From Opitutus sp. (lineage in GTDB: Bacteria > Verrucomicrobiota > Verrucomicrobiia > Opitutales > Opitutaceae), in the NCBI GenBank assembly GCA_009695305.1, contig SIBG01000037.1, forward strand, positions 1 through 36,426: a stretch of 36,426 nucleotides of DNA, written 5' to 3'. Of this stretch, positions 32,758 to 36,426 are shown piece after piece. Each line of letters starts with the position of its first letter. Within the stretch, counting starts at the first letter, position 1. Made by a program: the position numbers and the translations under genes. The notes below the pieces were generated by a model. The model saw only the letters and a program-made list of their open reading frames with translations. It did no database searches and was not told the origin of the DNA.

Positions 32758-32994
32758 TTAGAGCTTCTTGTGCGAACCGTCGCAGGCAGCGCCGTTGCCC
32801 GAGTGTTTGCAGGCGCACCACGCGATGGTCTTCTGTTCGGCGACTTCGACCTGCAAGGGCGAAAACGCCGTGCCCTTGTGCGAGCCATCGCAGAACGGCT
32901 GACTCTTCGACGCACCGCAAGTGCACCACCAGTAGGTGCCAGGTGCGGTGTCTTTCACCATGGGGGCTTTCTGGGCGATGATGGGCTGGCTCAT
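32758..32994 (-). CDS. Double CDGSH iron-sulfur protein
   Basis: 78 residues from MSQPIIAQKAPMV. Two CDGSH-type motifs in tandem: C24-x-C26 with C35-D-G-S-H39 (WCTCGASKSQPFCDGSH), and C60-x-C62 with C71-D-G-S-H75 (WCACKHSGNGAACDGSH). Each binds a [2Fe-2S] cluster with three Cys and one His. Small soluble proteins of this kind are thought to act in electron transfer or redox sensing. It is on the same strand as efp and begins 25 bases after the efp stop, so probably co-transcribed with it. Confidence 0.93.
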   Translation of the reverse strand: MSQPIIAQKAPMVKDTAPGTYWWCTCGASKSQPFCDGSHKGTAFSPLQVEVAEQKTIAWCACKHSGNGAACDGSHKKL

Positions 32995-33019
32995 GGGAAT
33001 GGGGAAAAAGTTGGAACCC

Positions 33020-33577
33020 TCAGGCGCGTCCAAGATAGCTGCCGTCCGCGGTGCTGATCTTGATGATCTCACCTTCCTTGATAAAGAGCGGCACTTGCAC
33101 CATCAGGCCGGTCTCGAGTTTGGCCGGCTTTTGGACGTTGCTGGCCGTGTCGCCCTTGATGCCGTCCGAACTTTCGACGACCTTGAGCGTAACCGTTGAG
33201 GGCAGTTCGAGGGTCAGCGGCTTTTCGTCCACGAAGAGCACGTCGACTTTCCCGCCGGCGGTGAGGTAGTGCTTGGTGTCGCCGAGCAATTGGGCGCTCA
33301 ACTCGATCTGGTCAAAAGTGTCCGGGTCGATGAACGCGAACGCGTCGCGATCGGCGTAGCTGAACTCGAGGGTCTTCTTCTCGGTCGGGAGCACCTCGAT
33401 GGTGTCGGTCGAGGCGAACCGCTGGTCGAGCGCCTTTCCGTAGCGGAGATTGCGCATCTTGACCTGCACAAAGGCCCGGAGATTGCCGGGCGTGCGGTGC
33501 TGCGTCTCCATGACGAGGTGCGGCTCACCGTTGAATTTAATGACTTGGCCTTTGCGGATATCGTTGGCGGCGGGCAT
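33020..33577 (-). CDS. efp: Elongation factor P
   Basis: 185 residues from [13 protein letters not shown], the family start; a 19-residue upstream extension is not conserved. Three beta-barrel domains (KOW-like 1-65, OB 66-125, C-terminal OB with [19 protein letters not shown] and [23 protein letters not shown]). EF-P relieves ribosomes stalled on polyproline. The loop that reaches the peptidyl-transferase centre reads TPGNLRAF: the tip residue aligned with modified Lys34 of E. coli is Asn32, so neither beta-lysylation nor rhamnosylation at that residue is possible. No epmA, epmB or earP gene is in the window. Divergent from lpxC-fabZ across 166 bases. Confidence 0.95.
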   Translation of the reverse strand: MPAANDIRKGQVIKFNGEPHLVMETQHRTPGNLRAFVQVKMRNLRYGKALDQRFASTDTIEVLPTEKKTLEFSYADRDAFAFIDPDTFDQIELSAQLLGDTKHYLTAGGKVDVLFVDEKPLTLELPSTVTLKVVESSDGIKGDTASNVQKPAKLETGLMVQVPLFIKEGEIIKISTADGSYLGRA

Positions 33578-33623
33578 GACGTGGGTCGGTGCGGACGGAG
33601 GGTTGCGAGTGGTGAAAGGGTTC

Positions 33624-33653
33624 ACAGTGGGCAAACGCGCGCCGGAGTGTCAA
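33624..33653 (-). promoter_or_regulatory. Possible efp promoter
   Basis: On the minus strand a perfect TTGACA (33653-33648) lies 70 bases upstream of the efp start; an 18-base spacer leads to CACTGT, a weak -10 match. Only the -35 is convincing. Confidence 0.35.
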
Positions 33654-33743
33654 GGCCGCGCCCGCCTCGCGCCGGAATTGCGCGGGTGCCCATCTCCACG
33701 CTTGCGCTCCGCCGGGCGGGTTTCCGAGACTGCGCACCACCCA

Positions 33744-35084
33744 ATGAAACAACGCAGCCTCGCGCGGGAAGTCTCTCTGAAGGGCAGCGCGCTCCACACG
33801 GGCGACGCCGTCACGCTCACCATGAAGCCCGCGCCCGCGGGTCACGGGATTGTCTTCAAGCGCACCGATCTCCACGGCAGCCCGGAGCTGCGCCCGCGCA
33901 TCGATCAGGTGACGGACCTCGTGCGCGCGACGACCATCCAGTCCGGCCACGTGAAGATTCACACGGTCGAGCATGTCCTCAGTGCGCTGCACGGCTGCGG
34001 CATCGACAACGTGATCATCGAGATGGACGCCTCCGAGCCGCCGATCATGGACGGCTCCGCCCGGCCGTTCGTGAACCTGATTCTCCAGGGCGAGCCCGTC
34101 GAGCAGGACAAGGACCGCGAGTATTTTGAGCTCGATGCGCCGGTCTCCGTCACGCGCGGGAACTCCTCCCTCATCGCGCTGCCGTGCGATCAGCTAAAAA
34201 TTTCCTGCACGTCCGCCGACGACCGCGGCATCCACACCCAGCACCTCTCGCTGACGATCGATCCGGAGTCCTATCAGGCGCAGATCGCGCCGGCGCGGAC
34301 GTTCACGATTTATGAGGACATCGAGGAGCTGCTGAAGCTGGGCAAGATTCGCGGCGGCTCGCTCGACTCCGCTATCGTCCTCCGCGGCGACAAAATCATC
34401 TCGAAGGAGCCATTGCGCTTCAAGGACGAGCTCGTGCGGCACAAGATCCTCGATATCGTGGGGGACGTCATGCTCCTCGGCCTGCCGCTGAAGGCGCACA
34501 TCGTCGCCACGCGGCCCGGCCACGCGATCAACGCCGAGCTGACCAAGCTTCTGTTCGAAAAACTTTCGGAGCGCAAAAAAGGCGGGGCCAAGAAAAAGGA
34601 AAAACCGGTCGGGACCCCCATGGTGCTCGCGACTGAGACGACCCTCGATATCCGCCGGGTGCTCGACACGCTGCCCCACCGCTTTCCGTTCCTGATGATC
34701 GACCGTGTGATCGAGTTTAAGGGCGACGATGCCCTCGTGGCGCTCAAGAACGTGACGATCAACGAGCCGTATTTTTCCGGCCACTATCCCGGCAATCCCG
34801 TGATGCCCGGCGTGCTTCAAATCGAAGCGATGGCGCAGGCGGCGGGCATCCTCATGCTCCGCAAGATTTCCACCGAGGGGAAGACGGCCCTTTTCATGAG
34901 TTGCGACAAGGCGAAATTCCGCAAAGCCGTCCGCCCTGGCGACCAGCTCATCATTACTGTCAAGATGACGAAAAATCGCGGCAACAAGATCGGTGTGGCC
35001 GAGGCCGAATGCACCGTCAACGGCCAGGCCACCTCGTCTGCCGAGCTGATGTTCGCCATCGTGGACAACGCGGATGTCGAGTAA
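33744..35084 (+). CDS. lpxC/fabZ: Bifunctional LpxC-FabZ fusion
   Basis: 446 residues from [14 protein letters not shown]. Residues 1-275 are UDP-3-O-acyl-GlcNAc deacetylase LpxC: H77 ([10 protein letters not shown]), [11 protein letters not shown]233 and D237 (HKILDIVGD) as zinc ligands, and H260 ([10 protein letters not shown]). A Lys-rich linker (about 277-290) leads to residues 296-446, a (3R)-hydroxyacyl-ACP dehydratase FabZ with H347 ([13 protein letters not shown]) and E361 ([10 protein letters not shown]). The fusion joins the committed step of lipid A synthesis with a fatty acid elongation step competing for the same hydroxyacyl-ACP; such fusions are known in Bacteroidetes and relatives. 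lpxA follows 4 bases later. An upstream in-frame extension was rejected as it crosses the efp promoter region. Confidence 0.96.
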   Translation: MKQRSLAREVSLKGSALHTGDAVTLTMKPAPAGHGIVFKRTDLHGSPELRPRIDQVTDLVRATTIQSGHVKIHTVEHVLSALHGCGIDNVIIEMDASEPPIMDGSARPFVNLILQGEPVEQDKDREYFELDAPVSVTRGNSSLIALPCDQLKISCTSADDRGIHTQHLSLTIDPESYQAQIAPARTFTIYEDIEELLKLGKIRGGSLDSAIVLRGDKIISKEPLRFKDELVRHKILDIVGDVMLLGLPLKAHIVATRPGHAINAELTKLLFEKLSERKKGGAKKKEKPVGTPMVLATETTLDIRRVLDTLPHRFPFLMIDRVIEFKGDDALVALKNVTINEPYFSGHYPGNPVMPGVLQIEAMAQAAGILMLRKISTEGKTALFMSCDKAKFRKAVRPGDQLIITVKMTKNRGNKIGVAEAECTVNGQATSSAELMFAIVDNADVE

Positions 35085-35088
35085 CCGC

Positions 35089-35877
35089 ATGGCCGCAACC
35101 ATCCACGCCACCGCGATCATCGAGCCAGGTGCACGGCTCGGCACCGGCGTCGAGATCGGTGCCTACGCCTTTGTGGGCGGCGGCGTCACGCTCGGCGACG
35201 GCACGCGACTGCACCATCACGCCTCGGTCGAGGGCCCGACCTCACTTGGGCAAGACTGCGAGGTGTTTCCCTATGCATGCATCGGCGGGAAGACCCAGGA
35301 TTTAAAATTCAAGGGTGGCGCGCCCGGCCTGCGGGTCGGCGACCGCAACGTGTTTCGCGAATATGTGACGATTCATTGCGCGACGAACGATGGCGACGTC
35401 ACACGCGTCGGCTCCGACAACGTGCTGCTCGCGAGCTGCCACGTCGCCCACGACTGTGTGCTCGGCGACCATGTCATCATGAGCAACGGTGCCGTGCTCG
35501 CCGGTCACGTCATCGTCGAGGATCACGTCGTCATCGGTGGCTACGGCGGCATCCACCAATTCTGCCGGCTCGGCGCCTACGCGATGCTCTCGGCGACAGC
35601 GAAACTGGTGCAGGACCTACCACCGTTCTTCATCGCCGACGGCACGCCCGCCGTCGTGCGCGCCTTCAATAAGGTCGGCCTTGAGCGCAACGGCTTCACC
35701 GCCGAGCAGCTCGACCGCGTGAAACAAATCTACCGTGTGCTCTACCGTGACGGCCTCAACCGCACCCAGGCGCTCGAAAAGCTCGCCGCACATGCCGATG
35801 CGAAGAGCGCGGAATTCCAGCGCGTGCTGACGTTTGCGAAGACGAGCGAGCGCGGCCTCACGCCGGGCGGGAAGTAA
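35089..35877 (+). CDS. lpxA: UDP-GlcNAc acyltransferase
   Basis: 262 residues from MAATIHATAIIEPG, exactly the length of E. coli LpxA; an ATG at 35074 would overlap the lpxC-fabZ stop by 11 bases. First step of lipid A synthesis: transfers a hydroxyacyl chain from ACP to UDP-GlcNAc. Left-handed beta-helix of hexapeptide repeats, catalytic H121 (CHVAHDC), KTQDLKFKG, HQFCRLGAYAMLSATAKLVQDLPPF, and a helical C-terminus (GLERNGFTAEQLDRVKQIYRVLYRDGL). Co-transcribed with lpxC-fabZ. Confidence 0.97.
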   Translation: MAATIHATAIIEPGARLGTGVEIGAYAFVGGGVTLGDGTRLHHHASVEGPTSLGQDCEVFPYACIGGKTQDLKFKGGAPGLRVGDRNVFREYVTIHCATNDGDVTRVGSDNVLLASCHVAHDCVLGDHVIMSNGAVLAGHVIVEDHVVIGGYGGIHQFCRLGAYAMLSATAKLVQDLPPFFIADGTPAVVRAFNKVGLERNGFTAEQLDRVKQIYRVLYRDGLNRTQALEKLAAHADAKSAEFQRVLTFAKTSERGLTPGGK

Positions 35878-36081
35878 GAGCCGCTTTCCCTGATTTCAAT
35901 TCCGCGAATCCGACGACACAAGATTCCTACGCAAAAGCTCATCCGGTTACTTAATAATTTCGTTCAATCTGGCCAGCCAGCCAACTCAAACCCGGACCAC
36001 TATGCCCCCAATCACGACCGATTCACCTCGGGATATTGTCGAGGATTTTGCCAATCACATTTTTCACAAGAGGACGCAATT
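35878..36081 (+). other. Spacer with a possible broken N-terminus
   Basis: After lpxA no terminator is evident. An ATG at 36002 opens MPPITTDSPRDIVEDFANHIFHKRTQ, which has protein character but stops at 36086-36088; the next frame continues as the reading frame at 36082. A one-base slip in the CAATTTTGC stretch would join them. The frame of the downstream gene is itself open back to the lpxA stop but without ATG. Confidence 0.35.
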
Positions 36082-36318
36082 TTGCTGAGTGCCTACGACA
36101 CACCGCTCTACAATGAAATGCTACTCGCTAAAAACGGCTGGAAGCGCGTTGTCATCAAGACGCACACACGCGATACCACGGGCAAGGATTTCGTCCGCGA
36201 AGAGGTGCTCTGGCAAAACTGGCACTTTGTGAATGCGGCCAAGGCGAAGCGGGTGCCAATCCAGCTAACCAAGGCCGAGAAAAGTAAAAATCCCCGGGGC
36301 AAGCCCCGGGGCATTTGA
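36082..36318 (+). CDS. Unidentified small protein, C-terminus supplied by the terminal repeat
   Basis: 78 residues from a TTG start (LLSAYDTPLYNEMLLAKNGWKRV...). The sequence up to about residue 65 (VLWQNWHFVNAAKAKRVPIQLTKAEK) looks like a real charged alpha/beta protein but I do not recognise the family. The last residues, KNPRGKPRGI, are encoded entirely by the 149-bp terminal repeat, so the original stop has probably been lost or replaced. The start is doubtful: the frame may begin at 36002 with a frameshift (giving about 105 residues). No signal peptide or membrane segment. Confidence 0.45.
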   Translation: MLSAYDTPLYNEMLLAKNGWKRVVIKTHTRDTTGKDFVREEVLWQNWHFVNAAKAKRVPIQLTKAEKSKNPRGKPRGI

Positions 36319-36426
36319 CAAGACCGCCGCAAACTCATCCGACCATAATGCAATTCGCGCTTAAACCCGTCCGTCCAACCAAGCCGAAGCAAGCTTCGGG
36401 GTATCGGACCCACAGCGAATGAAAAC
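36278..36426. repeat. Terminal inverted repeat, right copy (REP-like doublet)
   Basis: Exact reverse complement of bases 1-149. Palindromes at 36291-36310 and 36384-36399. The inner end overlaps the 3' part of the preceding reading frame. The window ends at the same base of the repeat as it begins, which suggests that the contig was cut at two copies of a multi-copy repeat. Confidence 0.85.

Noticed and set aside
1-36426. Whole window as one transposon bounded by terminal inverted repeats
   Set aside because: The interior is dominated by housekeeping genes (argS, trpA, miaA, efp, lpxA) and has no transposase or integrase; contig ends in a dispersed repeat explain the symmetry better.

Overview
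The window reads as a GC-rich chromosomal contig of a Verrucomicrobiota bacterium, most likely of the family Opitutaceae. The best pointers are the TonB-dependent receptor, whose mature N-terminus (LSPFQVDAT, then a GYLATQTLNGTR-type stretch) is the hallmark of the large Opitutaceae receptor family, the sulfatases, and the fused lpxC-fabZ gene next to lpxA, which indicates a Gram-negative cell with lipid A. The taxon is an inference from protein style. Both ends of the window are the same 149-bp sequence in opposite orientation, carrying two short palindromes, so the contig probably stops at two copies of a dispersed REP-like repeat.

Region 1 (1-10443) is accessory. It starts with a GxxExxY protein gene framed by inverted copies of a double TTTTTTTGCCA motif. 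Then come five leftward genes: sulfatase, a beta-sandwich-type secreted protein, a lipoprotein with a GH99/WbsX-like barrel plus a CBM9-like domain, a TonB-dependent receptor, and a second sulfatase. Together they look like a small locus for capture and breakdown of a sulfated glycan, without a SusD-like protein. Upstream lie a LacI-type operator-like palindrome and a truncated LacI C-terminus that ends about a dozen bases from the 3' end of a tRNA-His gene. This suggests an island joined to the chromosome at that tRNA.

Region 2 (10444-17777) holds tRNA-His, an EEP-family phosphohydrolase, trpA, a response-regulator diguanylate cyclase broken by one frameshift, miaA, a convergent spacer with two palindromic boxes, a small cluster with a pseudopilin-like protein, and a TolC-family protein with a clear terminator.

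Region 3 (17844-26922) runs leftward from argS through a GYF-domain membrane protein, a YihY/BrkB protein, a PpiD-like chaperone and an FmdB-like zinc ribbon. Divergent from argS are a membrane urate hydroxylase with a cytochrome c domain and an unusual thymidine-phosphorylase homologue ending at a strong terminator.

Region 4 (27045-36426) has a sugar epimerase-like TIM barrel, a ThuA-like protein, an RlmI-like rRNA methyltransferase, a membrane-anchored Mrr-like protein with altered catalytic residues, a beta carbonic anhydrase, a double CDGSH protein, elongation factor P with Asn at its tip, lpxC-fabZ and lpxA. It ends in a small unidentified reading frame that runs into the terminal repeat. 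No complete transposase, integrase, CRISPR array or phage module was seen.
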